DNA from: Paenisporosarcina sp049671445
Lineage (GTDB): Bacteria; Bacillota; Bacilli; Bacillales_A; Planococcaceae
DNA: 64,000 bases
Assembly (NCBI RefSeq): GCF_049671445.1
Contig: NZ_JBATUX010000118.1
Span: 186,001 to 250,000 of the forward strand
Reading direction: 5' to 3'
Shown here: positions 1 through 7,904 of the stretch, one piece after another
How positions within the stretch are numbered: the stretch's first letter is position 1
How the letters are laid out: every line of letters starts with the position of its first letter
Position numbers and translations under genes: made by a program
The notes under the pieces: model-generated
Databases searched by the model: none
Told to the model about the DNA's origin: nothing
Seen by the model: only the letters and a program-made list of their open reading frames with translations

Positions 1-2
1 AC

Positions 3-932
3 GTGAGTAAAGAATGTATACAATTATTAGAAGATAACTTTGTTCTTTACACGCTGGAACAAAGTGTTAAACAAGAATCAGCAGACGGAACGATTAAATT
101 CTTGTTTAAGATGCAGGATGGAAACTTAATTGAAACGGTATTAATGCGATTTAAGTATGGCTCTTCAGTTTGTGTTACGACACAAGTAGGGTGTAATATT
201 GGCTGCAGTTTTTGTGCCAGTGGACTATTGAAAAAGAGTCGTGATTTATCTTCAGGAGAAATTGTGGAGCAAATTATGAAAGTTCAACAACATCTTGATG
301 AAGTGAAAAAAGAAGAACGTGTTAGCCATATTGTTGTAATGGGTATTGGTGAACCATTTGATAATTACACGAACTTAATGAGCTTCTTAAGTGTTGTTAA
401 CTCTCAAAAAGGGCTTGCAATCGGTGCTCGACATATTACGGTATCGACAAGTGGAATCGTACCAAAAATTTACGATTACGCAGATGAAGGTCTTCAAGTG
501 AATTTAGCTATATCAATTCATGCTCCTACCAATGAATTACGTACACGCATAATGAAAATCAATAAAGCTTATCCAATTGAAAAACTGATGGATGCTATTG
601 ATTATTACCTAGAAAAAACAAACCGACGAATTACGTTTGAATATATCCTACTACGCGATGTAAACGATCACGTAGAAGAAGCCGTTAAGTTAGCGAAACT
701 TCTTGAAAACAAACGTCACCTTTCATACGTCAACTTAATTCCTTACAACCCGGTTGATGAACATGGGCAATACCAACAAAGTACTCCTGAAGCAATTAGT
801 GCGTTTTACGATGCACTTAAGAAAAAGGGAATTAACTGTGGTGTACGCCATGAACAAGGAGCCGACATCGACGCTGCTTGTGGTCAATTAAGAAGTAAGC
901 AAATTAAAAAAGCCGACAAAGTACAAGCCTAA
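3..932 (+). CDS. rlmN: 23S rRNA (adenine-2503-C2)-methyltransferase, 5' end cut by window
   Basis: Radical-SAM enzyme that methylates C2 of A2503 in 23S rRNA and, in the family, A37 of some tRNAs. The radical-SAM cluster motif CNIGCSFC is visible, followed by the GIGEPFDN and HITVSTSG family blocks. The C-terminal AACGQL carries the methyl-transfer cysteine. Alignment from memory with RlmN proteins of about 350-360 residues puts the first visible residue near position 50, so the real start is upstream of the window and the in-frame GTG at base 3 is not the start. The wording of the protein (VNLIPYNPVDEH near the C-terminus) resembles Listeria-type RlmN more than B. subtilis YloN. The position next to lexA differs from the usual rsmB-linked locus, so a second rlmN copy may exist elsewhere. 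A strong terminator follows. Confidence 0.9.
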   Translation: MSKECIQLLEDNFVLYTLEQSVKQESADGTIKFLFKMQDGNLIETVLMRFKYGSSVCVTTQVGCNIGCSFCASGLLKKSRDLSSGEIVEQIMKVQQHLDEVKKEERVSHIVVMGIGEPFDNYTNLMSFLSVVNSQKGLAIGARHITVSTSGIVPKIYDYADEGLQVNLAISIHAPTNELRTRIMKINKAYPIEKLMDAIDYYLEKTNRRITFEYILLRDVNDHVEEAVKLAKLLENKRHLSYVNLIPYNPVDEHGQYQQSTPEAISAFYDALKKKGINCGVRHEQGADIDAACGQLRSKQIKKADKVQA

Positions 933-941
933 CTATACCAA

Positions 942-974
942 AAAAACGCTTCTCACAATGAGAAGCGTTTTTTT
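942..974. terminator. Rho-independent terminator after rlmN
   Basis: Stem ACGCTTCTCA / TGAGAAGCGT with a three-base loop, flanked by A-run and T-run. It can act on both strands. Confidence 0.85.
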
Positions 975-1017
975 ACATTCTACTAACACCTTGTTGCCAA
1001 CCTCAGGAGGAAAATAA

Positions 1018-1298
1018 GATAATTTTAAGGAAGCTTACAACTCCATGATGCGAATATATTATGAGGAGCTAGTGAGATTTGGAGTGCATCTTACTGAAAG
1101 AGTAACGTACTCATTTTTAAATACAAAAAAAAAGATGCAGTCCCAAGATATAGGACAGTAATTTTGTACAACCCGGAAGGAAGAGCAAAGCGTCAACCTG
1201 TACTCGATTTCTCAAAAGCCACAGCCTTCCATTGTAAAATGGATCACGTTTCTAGTAAAGGATTCGTCAGAAGCATTCAAGATACCCTAGTGCAGTAA
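1018..1298 (+). pseudogene. Frameshifted unrecognised ORF, probable gene remnant
   Basis: No family recognised. Reading from base 1018 gives an open frame (DNFKEAYNSMMRIYYEELVR and onward) that ends soon after a run of nine A at about 1125-1133. Shifting frame at that run joins it to a second open stretch (VILYNPEGRAKRQPVLDF and onward) that ends at TAA 1296-1298. Together they would give about 93 residues of ordinary composition. An AGGAGG sequence sits at 1005-1010. The frameshift at a homopolymer could be a real mutation or a sequencing error. It lies beside the holin ORF, so a prophage remnant is possible. Confidence 0.35.
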
Positions 1299-1421
1299 TT
1301 GGGCCAACAAAGGACTGGTAGTGTCCTTTTTTGCTATTAAAAATAAATCATTAATTAAATACTAGTTCCTATTAGTTATACATAAGATAAAGTAACACCA
1401 CATCAAAAAAGGAGGATCGAA

Positions 1422-1679
1422 GTGAGCGAAACGAAAAATCAAGCACCTTTTGATAAAATGATGATAGTTCGTACGGTCGTTTTATTTTTTGCTTGGATTA
1501 ATCAGTATTTGGTCATGAAGGGAAATAGTCCGTTACCATTTACTCCTGAAGAGTACCAAGTTGGAGCAACAGCACTTATAACGTTTATAGCTTCTATGTG
1601 GGCTTGGTGGAAAAATAACGATGTGCGCTTCAAAGCTCGACGCAATACACAGTATTTGAGAGATAAAGGATTAAAATAA
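1422..1679 (+). CDS. SPP1/XhlB-family phage holin
   Basis: 85 residues with the layout of the XhlB/SPP1 holin family: a short N-terminus, a first hydrophobic segment (about residues 14-32), a second hydrophobic segment (about 48-62, rich in Trp), and a basic tail. The text VRTVVLFFAWINQYLVMKG and the AWWKNND block recall B. subtilis XhlB. Holins of this type sit in the cell membrane and let a phage lysin reach the wall. The GTG start follows an AAGGAGG ribosome site. No endolysin, XhlA or other phage gene lies beside it, so it is an orphan, either a prophage remnant or a domesticated holin. Confidence 0.8.
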   Translation: MSETKNQAPFDKMMIVRTVVLFFAWINQYLVMKGNSPLPFTPEEYQVGATALITFIASMWAWWKNNDVRFKARRNTQYLRDKGLK

Positions 1680-1719
1680 ATCAATCATTCAAATAGTAGC
1701 ATTTCATGAAAAAGAACAC

Positions 1720-1754
1720 AAAAAGGCCGACTGAAGATGAAAATGTCAGTCGGC
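1720..1754 (-). terminator. Minus-strand terminator-like hairpin
   Basis: GCCGACTGA (1726-1734) pairs with TCAGTCGGC (1746-1754). Only the minus strand has a T-run (CTTTTT) after the stem. Confidence 0.5.
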
Positions 1755-1830
1755 GTGATATCGGCTCAACAACAGTGTAGCATAATATTGAATACTGGTA
1801 AAGCAGCAAATTAATCTTCTGAAGAACTAT

Positions 1831-1870
1831 AAAAAAGTCCCTTACACTAAAGTAAAGTGTAAGGGCTTTT
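1831..1870. terminator. Terminator between holin gene and lexA
   Basis: Stem GCCCTTACACT / AGTGTAAGGG(A/C) with A/T-runs on both sides. It probably ends lexA on the minus strand and any plus-strand transcript from the holin side. Confidence 0.75.
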
Positions 1871-1877
1871 AACTTAC

Positions 1878-2498
1878 TTAATGGAGGTGACGGTAAACGC
1901 CTACAACTTTCCCTAGTATCGAAACTTTCTCGACGATAATTGGCTCCATAGATGAATTTTCTGGTTGAAGTCGGAAGTAGGATTCTTCTTTAAAGAAACG
2001 TTTAACAGTTGCTTCGTCGTCTTCAGTCATAGCAACGACGATTTCGCCGTTATTAGCAGTTTGTTGTTGTTTTACAACAACATAGTCACCGTTTAAAATT
2101 CCGGCTTCAATCATACTATCGCCCATTATTTCTAACATAAATAAATTGTCTTCGTTAGTGCCAAACGTTTCTGGTAGTGGGAAGAATTCTTCTATATTTT
2201 CAATGGCTGTGATAGGTAATCCCGCAGTAACTTTACCGATTAACGGTACATTTACTACGTTCGGACGAAATTCAACCAAGTTATCAAACTCTAAAATTTC
2301 AATCGCACGTGGTTTAGTAGGATCTCGTCTAATTAATCCTTTGCTTTCTAATCTAGCTAAGTGACCATGAACTGTGGAACTAGAAGCAAGCCCTACCGCT
2401 TCTCCAATTTCTCTCACGGATGGTGGATATCCTTTTTTTCGAACTTCATCTTTTATAAAAGCCATTATATCTTCTTGTCGTTTCGATACTTTTTTCAA
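1878..2498 (-). CDS. lexA: SOS repressor LexA
   Basis: Represses DNA-damage genes and self-cleaves when RecA filaments form. 206 residues, the usual length. The N-terminal winged helix (residues 1-65) carries the recognition-helix text SSSTVHGHLARLESKGLI. The cleavage bond is Ala92-Gly93 (VTAGLP), and the catalytic pair is Ser128 (GDSM) and Lys166 (ATVKRFF). The start codon is TTG, preceded by GAGGTGA. It is transcribed divergently from yneA across a gap with three LexA boxes, one of which overlaps its own -35, so autoregulation is expected. Confidence 0.97.
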   Translation of the reverse strand: MKKVSKRQEDIMAFIKDEVRKKGYPPSVREIGEAVGLASSSTVHGHLARLESKGLIRRDPTKPRAIEILEFDNLVEFRPNVVNVPLIGKVTAGLPITAIENIEEFFPLPETFGTNEDNLFMLEIMGDSMIEAGILNGDYVVVKQQQTANNGEIVVAMTEDDEATVKRFFKEESYFRLQPENSSMEPIIVEKVSILGKVVGVYRHLH

Positions 2499-2545
2499 CT
2501 AGTTCACCTCTTCACCTAATGGTTTTTCTCTTACTAACTACGTTT

Positions 2546-2574
2546 AGTATATCAATTGGTATATTAAAATGCAA
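2546..2574 (-). promoter_or_regulatory. lexA sigma-A promoter
   Basis: On the minus strand, TTGCAT (2574-2569), a 17-bp spacer and TATACT (2551-2546). The LexA box at 2572-2585 overlaps the -35. Confidence 0.55.
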
Positions 2575-2585
2575 ACATAGGTTCT
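2572..2585. promoter_or_regulatory. LexA (SOS) box 1
   Basis: CAAACATAGGTTCT matches the Gram-positive LexA consensus CGAAC-N4-GTTCG at 8 of 10 fixed positions. It lies over the lexA -35. Confidence 0.65.
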
Positions 2586-2593
2586 AATTATTG

Positions 2594-2623
2594 TTGACAA
2601 GAAACATGTGTTCGGTTTATAGT
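2594..2623 (+). promoter_or_regulatory. yneA operon sigma-A promoter
   Basis: TTGACA (2594-2599), an 18-bp spacer and TATAGT (2618-2623). LexA box 2 fills the spacer, so repressor binding would exclude polymerase. Confidence 0.65.
2601..2614. promoter_or_regulatory. LexA (SOS) box 2
   Basis: GAAACATGTGTTCG matches the consensus CGAAC-N4-GTTCG at 8 of 10 positions, between the yneA -35 and -10. Confidence 0.7.
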
Positions 2624-2637
2624 GAAAATACAAATTA

Positions 2638-2651
2638 CGAACAAACATTCG
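2638..2651. promoter_or_regulatory. LexA (SOS) box 3
   Basis: CGAACAAACATTCG matches CGAAC-N4-GTTCG at 9 of 10 positions. It is just downstream of the yneA -10, in the leader. Confidence 0.75.
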
Positions 2652-2669
2652 ATTCGAGGAGGAATTAAA

Positions 2670-2987
2670 ATGAATTGGTTCAAGAACAATCCATTTATTT
2701 CGTTATTAATAGGTGTAATCTTTAGTTGTGCATTAGTTTTTGTGCTTGGTGTTGCTGAGCAGGAAGAATCCCATAATGAAATATTTATAAAAGATGGAGA
2801 TACTCTTTGGACGTTGTCTGATAAATATAGAGGAAATACACCAAAGCAAGATTGGATTTCAGAAGTCATGTTAGCAAATAATTTAAATACGCAAATGATC
2901 CATTCAGGTGATTCACTTGTAATTCCAAATTCACTTGATCAGTATGCTCCTGACCAAGGTGTAGAATATGCTGGAGATTCGGAGTAA
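2670..2987 (+). CDS. yneA: SOS cell-division inhibitor YneA (LysM protein)
   Basis: Delays septation during DNA damage in Bacillales, the functional counterpart of SulA but membrane-anchored. 105 residues: an N-terminal transmembrane segment (about residues 10-29) followed by a LysM-type domain (IKDGDTLWTLSDKY, then a closing block about 80-90). The ATG at 2670 is chosen because CGAGGAGG precedes it at normal spacing; an upstream in-frame ATG at 2622 lies over the -10 region and has no ribosome site. It leads an SOS operon, and its TAA overlaps the yneB ATG by one base. Confidence 0.9.
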   Translation: MNWFKNNPFISLLIGVIFSCALVFVLGVAEQEESHNEIFIKDGDTLWTLSDKYRGNTPKQDWISEVMLANNLNTQMIHSGDSLVIPNSLDQYAPDQGVEYAGDSE

Positions 2988-3646
2988 TGGCAAATTCTAA
3001 TTCTGCTGTTCTTTATTGTCGTGTAAGTACTGATAAAGAAGCACAAGAAACTTCTTTAACTAGACAAGAAGAAGAGTTACGCAAATTCGCACAAGATCAA
3101 AATTTTTTTGTAAGAGATGTTTTCCTTGATCAACATAGTGGGTATTCTGTTGAACGAGAAGGGTTACTTGATATGCTTGATTATATTAAAAACCATTCAA
3201 TAACAACTGTATTTATACAAGATGAGACTCGTCTGGGCAGAGGGAATTCACGTATGGCAATATTGCATATGTTGAAGAAATTAGATGTACAAATAATATC
3301 TTTAAATGATGGTGGATCTATTCGCTTAAATGAAATGGATACGATGATGCTCGAAATTTTAGCAATTGTAGAAGAGTATCAACGAAAATTGCATAATGCC
3401 AAAATACGAAGAGGCATGAGAAGAGCGGTAGAACATGGCTTTAAACCAGAAAAAAATCTGAAGGATCAAGGTAATCCTGAAGGTAGAGAAAGAAAAGAAA
3501 TTCCAATTGATGAAATTGTGAAATTACGTAATAATGGCCTGACATACGCAGAAATCGCGTCAACTTTAAGAGGCTTCGGTTTTCCGGTTAGTAAAGCTAC
3601 AGTTCATCGTAGGTATATAGAATATAAAGAAAGACTTGGAGGGTAA
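2987..3646 (+). CDS. yneB: Resolvase-like serine recombinase YneB
   Basis: 219 residues. The N-terminal resolvase domain has YCRVSTDKEAQETS, which contains the nucleophile-type serine, plus an arginine-rich QDETRLGRG block. The C-terminus carries a helix-turn-helix (LTYAEIASTLRGFGFPVSKATVHRRY). It matches B. subtilis YneB closely in length and wording. It is translationally coupled to yneA, so it belongs to the SOS operon. No paired att sites or mobile genes were seen near it, and its biological target is not known from the sequence. Confidence 0.9.
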   Translation: MANSNSAVLYCRVSTDKEAQETSLTRQEEELRKFAQDQNFFVRDVFLDQHSGYSVEREGLLDMLDYIKNHSITTVFIQDETRLGRGNSRMAILHMLKKLDVQIISLNDGGSIRLNEMDTMMLEILAIVEEYQRKLHNAKIRRGMRRAVEHGFKPEKNLKDQGNPEGRERKEIPIDEIVKLRNNGLTYAEIASTLRGFGFPVSKATVHRRYIEYKERLGG

Positions 3647-3713
3647 ATACTTGCGCTCTGAGTCTTTTTTGCATACCTTTTAATAAGGTTATTAGAAGAA
3701 AGGTGTGAAATTA

Positions 3714-3947
3714 ATGTTACCTCCAGACAAAATTGCTCGAATTAACGAGCTATCAAAAAAATCAAAATCAATTGGTCTAACAATAGAAGAAGCTAAAGAG
3801 CAAACATCTTTACGTAAAGAATATTTAGAAACGTTTCGTTCTTCTATGAAAACCACGATAGAAAATGTGAAAGTAGTGGACCCAGAAGGCAATGATGTTA
3901 CACCCGATAAAATAAAATCAATTAAAGAAAAGAAATTTCTGAATTAA
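3714..3947 (+). CDS. ynzC: DUF896 protein YnzC
   Basis: 77 residues, small, charged and helical (IARINELSKKSKSIGLTIEE), followed by the DUF896 block SSMKTTIENVKVVDPEGNDV. The ATG at 3714 has AGAAAGGTG upstream; a GTG at 3705 in the same frame sits inside that ribosome site. It is third in the yneA-yneB-ynzC cluster. DUF896 proteins are conserved in Firmicutes; no enzymatic role is evident. Confidence 0.9.
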   Translation: MLPPDKIARINELSKKSKSIGLTIEEAKEQTSLRKEYLETFRSSMKTTIENVKVVDPEGNDVTPDKIKSIKEKKFLN

Positions 3948-4036
3948 ATCAACATTGGGCAAACCATTGTCAGTTCGTCGAAAGTTGACTACACTAAATG
4001 GAGAAGAAAACTTTTGTTTCAGAGAGGAAGTTAAAT

Positions 4037-6043
4037 ATGTCTCAACACGTAGATGAATTAGCTATTAGCACTATCCGCACATTATCAATCGATGCAATTG
4101 AAAAAGCAAATTCAGGTCATCCAGGTTTACCAATGGGTGCGGCTCCAATGGCGTACACATTATGGACGAAACATTTAAGTCATAATCCAGCAAATCCAAC
4201 ATGGTTCAATCGTGACCGTTTTGTTCTTTCTGCAGGGCACGGTTCTATGTTACTTTATAGCTTATTGCACTTAGGTGGATATGATTTACCAATGGAAGAG
4301 ATCAAAAACTTCCGTCAATGGGGTTCTAAAACACCAGGTCATCCTGAGTATGGTCATACATCAGGAGTAGAAGCAACAACTGGTCCACTTGGACAAGGAA
4401 TCGGGATGTCAGTTGGTATGGCTATGGCTGAGCGTCATTTAGCTGCAGTCTACAATAAACCAAACCATGAAGTTGTAGATCATTACACGTTTGCATTATG
4501 TGGGGATGGAGATTTAATGGAAGGTGTTGCAGCAGAATCGATTTCTCTTGCGGGACACTTACAATTGGACAAATTAATTGTTCTTTACGATAGCAATGAT
4601 ATTTCTCTAGATGGTGATTTGAATAAATCTTTCTCAGAAAAAATTCAAAAACGTTTTGAATCATATGGCTGGAACTATTTACACGTAGCAGATGGAAATT
4701 CACTTGAAGATTTAAACAATGCAATTGAATCAGCAAAAAATCATAAAGGTCAACCTACATTAATTGAAGTTAAAACGGTTATTGGTTTCGGTTCTCCAAA
4801 TAGATCAGGTAAATCTGATGCACACGGGATGCCATTAGGTAAGGATGAATCTTTATTAACAAAAGAAAGTTACAAATGGACTTTTGAAGAAGATTTCCAT
4901 GTGCCTGAAGAAGTATATGCAGAGTTCAAAAAAGCTGCAGAACAACTTGGCGGCGCTAATGAAACATCTTGGAATGAATTATTTAACTCATACAAAGCGG
5001 AGTATCCGGAACTTGCAGTACAATTTGAACTAGCAATAAAAGGACAACTTCCTGAAAATTATGCTTCAGAAATTCCTGTCTACGAGGTTGGTAAGTCACT
5101 TGCTACTCGTGCTTCATCAGGTGAAGTGTTAAACGCTATTGCAAAAACTGTACCTTCGTTCTTCGGAGGCAGCGCGGATTTAGCAGGTTCGAACAAAACG
5201 ACAATAAAAGGTACTGGTGATTTCTCAAGCGACTCTTATGAAGGTCGTAACATTTGGTTCGGTGTTCGTGAGTTTGCTATGGGTGCTGCCTTAAACGGTA
5301 TGGCTCTTCATGGTGGATTGCATGTGTTCGGTGGAACATTCTTCGTGTTCAGCGACTATGTAAGACCAGCTGTACGTCTATCTGCTTTAATGGGACTACC
5401 TGTGACGTATGTATTTACACATGACAGCGTTGCTGTTGGTGAAGATGGTCCTACACATGAACCTGTAGAACAACTAGCTTCATTACGTGCGATGCCTAAT
5501 TTGTCGGTTATTCGTCCTGCGGATGCTAACGAATCTGCAGAAGCTTGGAAGCTGGCTGTATCATCTAAATCTGTACCAACTGCATTAATTTTATCAAGAC
5601 AAAACCTACCTGTTCTTGAGCATTCTGCAGAGCTTGCGGCTGAAGGTGTTGCAAAAGGAGCTTACGTTGTATCTCCTGCTAATAAAGAACAAGCAGACGT
5701 CTTATTATTAGCAACTGGTTCTGAAGTATCTCTTGCAGTCGATGCACAACATGCATTAGCTGAAGAAGGAATTGATGTTGCAGTAATTTCTATGCCTTCT
5801 TGGGATCGTTTTGAAAAACAAGATGCTGAGTATAAAAATAGCGTATTGCCGAAAACTGTGAAAAAACGTTTAGCAATCGAAATGGGTGTTTCATTCGGTT
5901 GGGAACGATACACAGGAGATGAAGGTAGTATTTTAGGAATCGACCGTTTCGGTGCAAGTGCACCAGGGGAGATTATTATGAAAGAGTTTGGTTTCACAAA
6001 AGAAAATGTTGTAGCACGAGTGAAATCTTTACTAAATAAATAA
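4037..6043 (+). CDS. tkt: Transketolase
   Basis: Thiamine-diphosphate enzyme of the pentose phosphate pathway that moves two-carbon ketol units between sugar phosphates. 668 residues, standard length. The TPP motif GDGDLMEG is followed by the Asn-containing LIVLYDSNDISLDG block. The middle domain has FGVREFAMGAALNGMALHGG, and THDSVAVGEDGPTHEPVEQL is the transketolase signature. The ATG at 4037 is preferred to the one at 3998 because AGAGAGGAAG stands before it and the encoded SQHVDELAISTIRTLSIDA is the family N-terminus. It ends in a strong terminator. Confidence 0.97.
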   Translation: MSQHVDELAISTIRTLSIDAIEKANSGHPGLPMGAAPMAYTLWTKHLSHNPANPTWFNRDRFVLSAGHGSMLLYSLLHLGGYDLPMEEIKNFRQWGSKTPGHPEYGHTSGVEATTGPLGQGIGMSVGMAMAERHLAAVYNKPNHEVVDHYTFALCGDGDLMEGVAAESISLAGHLQLDKLIVLYDSNDISLDGDLNKSFSEKIQKRFESYGWNYLHVADGNSLEDLNNAIESAKNHKGQPTLIEVKTVIGFGSPNRSGKSDAHGMPLGKDESLLTKESYKWTFEEDFHVPEEVYAEFKKAAEQLGGANETSWNELFNSYKAEYPELAVQFELAIKGQLPENYASEIPVYEVGKSLATRASSGEVLNAIAKTVPSFFGGSADLAGSNKTTIKGTGDFSSDSYEGRNIWFGVREFAMGAALNGMALHGGLHVFGGTFFVFSDYVRPAVRLSALMGLPVTYVFTHDSVAVGEDGPTHEPVEQLASLRAMPNLSVIRPADANESAEAWKLAVSSKSVPTALILSRQNLPVLEHSAELAAEGVAKGAYVVSPANKEQADVLLLATGSEVSLAVDAQHALAEEGIDVAVISMPSWDRFEKQDAEYKNSVLPKTVKKRLAIEMGVSFGWERYTGDEGSILGIDRFGASAPGEIIMKEFGFTKENVVARVKSLLNK

Positions 6044-6044
6044 C

Positions 6045-6088
6045 GAAAAAAAACAAGTAGTGCGCATTCGCCACTACTTGTTTTTTTT
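6045..6088. terminator. Terminator after tkt
   Basis: AACAAGTAGTG / CACTACTTGTT stem with A-run and T-run. Confidence 0.85.
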
Positions 6089-6179
6089 CGTCAATAATAG
6101 TGACAGTGAAAAATCGCAGTTCGACAACCTTTTCGACATTGCCGCTTTATACTTAAATAAAAAAGTGGGGGTATATCAA

Positions 6180-6635
6180 ATGCGTACATATAAAATTTTT
6201 CATATAAAAAAAGAATACCAACCTTTCGTTTTAGGTCGTGAAAAAATGTTGCAAGAAATATTAGGAAAAGATCAAAAACAAAGTGATATAGATAATAATG
6301 AAATGACGTATGTATGTGAGAAAATTGATGAAGGCTTTGTCAAACAGACATTGGAAAGAAAACTAAGTCGCTTGTTTGAACATAAAGAGCAAGAACCAAA
6401 GAAACTAGTACTGGAACATCCATTGAAAGGTTCTATTCGAATAAAATTTGAACCTTATTGTGTACATGTATGGTGTAAAGGATCTCATATGTTGGATCTG
6501 GACCTATTTGCAGGATTGTCTGATTCAAGTGACTGTTATATGGCTTTTCAACAAGAAGAGGCTACTTACGGGTGGTTGAAGCCAATTAAGATAGGGTCGA
6601 TCCACTCATTTACAGAAATTCTAGACTTCGTCTAG
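6180..6635 (+). CDS. sirA: Sporulation inhibitor of replication SirA
   Basis: 151 residues. SirA binds DnaA domain I in B. subtilis and blocks new rounds of replication when sporulation begins. The N-terminus MRTYKIFHIKKEYQPFVLGR and the C-terminal block EEATYGWLKPIKIG match the family, and it sits in the B. subtilis position between tkt and yneF. The open frame runs upstream into the tkt terminator hairpin, so the ATG at 6180, which follows AAGTGGGGGT, is the start. Similarity is moderate, as is usual for SirA. Confidence 0.85.
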   Translation: MRTYKIFHIKKEYQPFVLGREKMLQEILGKDQKQSDIDNNEMTYVCEKIDEGFVKQTLERKLSRLFEHKEQEPKKLVLEHPLKGSIRIKFEPYCVHVWCKGSHMLDLDLFAGLSDSSDCYMAFQQEEATYGWLKPIKIGSIHSFTEILDFV

Positions 6636-6713
6636 TAAGGACAAGGGTTTTGTTGTATAATCCTTCTTGGAGATAAAAACCCAAGTTAAACACCGAGAAG
6701 GGGGAAAACAACA

Positions 6714-6932
6714 ATGCAATTATGGTTAGCAATTACTTTAATCATCGTAGCGTTATTAGCTGGAGCTGCAATAGGTTTCTATGCTGCACGTCAATATATG
6801 ATGAAGTATCTAAAAGAAAACCCACCAATCAACGAACAAATGCTTCGCATGATGATGGCTCAAATGGGTCGTAAACCATCTGAAAAACAAGTAAAACAAA
6901 TGATGAATCAAATGAATAAAACACAAAAATAA
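6714..6932 (+). CDS. yneF: UPF0154 membrane protein YneF
   Basis: 72 residues: one N-terminal transmembrane helix (about residues 4-24), then a conserved cytoplasmic-type tail with MMKYLKENPPINEQMLRMMM and KQMMNQMNK. Matches YneF of Bacillales in length and place. ATG after GAAGGGGG. Function not established. Confidence 0.9.
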   Translation: MQLWLAITLIIVALLAGAAIGFYAARQYMMKYLKENPPINEQMLRMMMAQMGRKPSEKQVKQMMNQMNKTQK

Positions 6933-6965
6933 AAATAGCACTCGCTTAGAGTGCTATTTTTATTT
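6930..6965. terminator. Terminator shared by yneF and the convergent hydrolase gene
   Basis: ATAGCACTC / GAGTGCTAT stem with A- and T-runs, in the convergent gap. Confidence 0.8.
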
Positions 6966-7893
6966 ATTTCGGTAAAAGATGATACGTGTGTAAAAATTCA
7001 GCTACCGTTTTTTCATATTCATCAGTATTTTGATTAAAGGATTGTGCATGTGCGCCTACTTCAAATAGTTTTAATTGTTTAGGACCCTGCTTTAAGTCGT
7101 AAAGCTCTTGTGTCATTGCTGGTAAAATAAAATCGTCAAGTAAGCTGTGAATAAATAACACCGGTTTCTCAATATGTGTAACAGCCTCTCTTGGAGACAC
7201 TAGTTTCATGGAATAACCATCTCTTACACGCAAAAATACATCTGCTAATTTTAAAGCATAAATTGTTCGAAGTGGAGTTTCTTTTTTCATTAAATACATA
7301 AGTTGATCGGTAAAATCCGAAAAGGCGCAATCAGCGATATAGAAGTGAGCATGATCTTCTAGTGTACCTGCGTACAAAATAGTCGTAGCAGCTCCCATGG
7401 ACTCACCATGAATGCCGATAATCGCTTCTTCACCAGCATACTCTTTTACTGCCTTTACAACTGCTTGCAAATCCTTTTTTTCATAATGGCCAAAACTCGT
7501 CGTTTTTCCTCCAGAGTCACCGTGGCGCCTATGGTCATAGACAACAGAATTAAAACCCAAGCGCTCAAACAGTCTTGCATATTTCACGGAATTAATTTTG
7601 TTTTCGGTAACTCCATGACAAATGACTACAAAATTATTGGTCTTCAATGGTTCTAAAAATATCGCTTTCACTGGATAACCGTTTGGACTATCAATCCATT
7701 TTTCGGTTTTTTGCACAGAATTAAACCATGCTTCATCAAATCTCTTCGCAGTAATTTCTCGATCTAAAATAAACGCGTCGTCTTTTTTCTTCATATACAT
7801 TAAGCGGCTTGTTAACATAAAACCAAAAACCGCCGCTCCCGCGGTCATAATACTCGAAAGAATACTGGTGATCCAGAGAATGCGACGCTTCAT
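6964..7893 (-). CDS. Alpha/beta hydrolase, YqkD type
   Basis: 309 residues. An N-terminal membrane anchor (about residues 8-30) precedes an alpha/beta-hydrolase fold. Visible features are the strand plus oxyanion region VVICHGVTENK, the HRRHGDSGG block, the nucleophile elbow GIHGESMGAAT (Ser), an acid in HSLLDDFILP, and a late His in VGAHAQSF. It resembles B. subtilis YqkD; the substrate is unknown. AGGAGGA precedes the ATG. It lies 11 bp after the HMG-CoA lyase gene on the same strand, so the two are probably cotranscribed. Confidence 0.85.
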   Translation of the reverse strand: MKRRILWITSILSSIMTAGAAVFGFMLTSRLMYMKKKDDAFILDREITAKRFDEAWFNSVQKTEKWIDSPNGYPVKAIFLEPLKTNNFVVICHGVTENKINSVKYARLFERLGFNSVVYDHRRHGDSGGKTTSFGHYEKKDLQAVVKAVKEYAGEEAIIGIHGESMGAATTILYAGTLEDHAHFYIADCAFSDFTDQLMYLMKKETPLRTIYALKLADVFLRVRDGYSMKLVSPREAVTHIEKPVLFIHSLLDDFILPAMTQELYDLKQGPKQLKLFEVGAHAQSFNQNTDEYEKTVAEFLHTYHLLPK

Positions 7894-7904
7894 GGGGATT
7901 CCTC

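Noticed and set aside
2987..3646. YneB as evidence of an integrated mobile element
   Set aside because: It is a conserved member of the yneA SOS operon in Bacillus, and no att-like repeats flank it.
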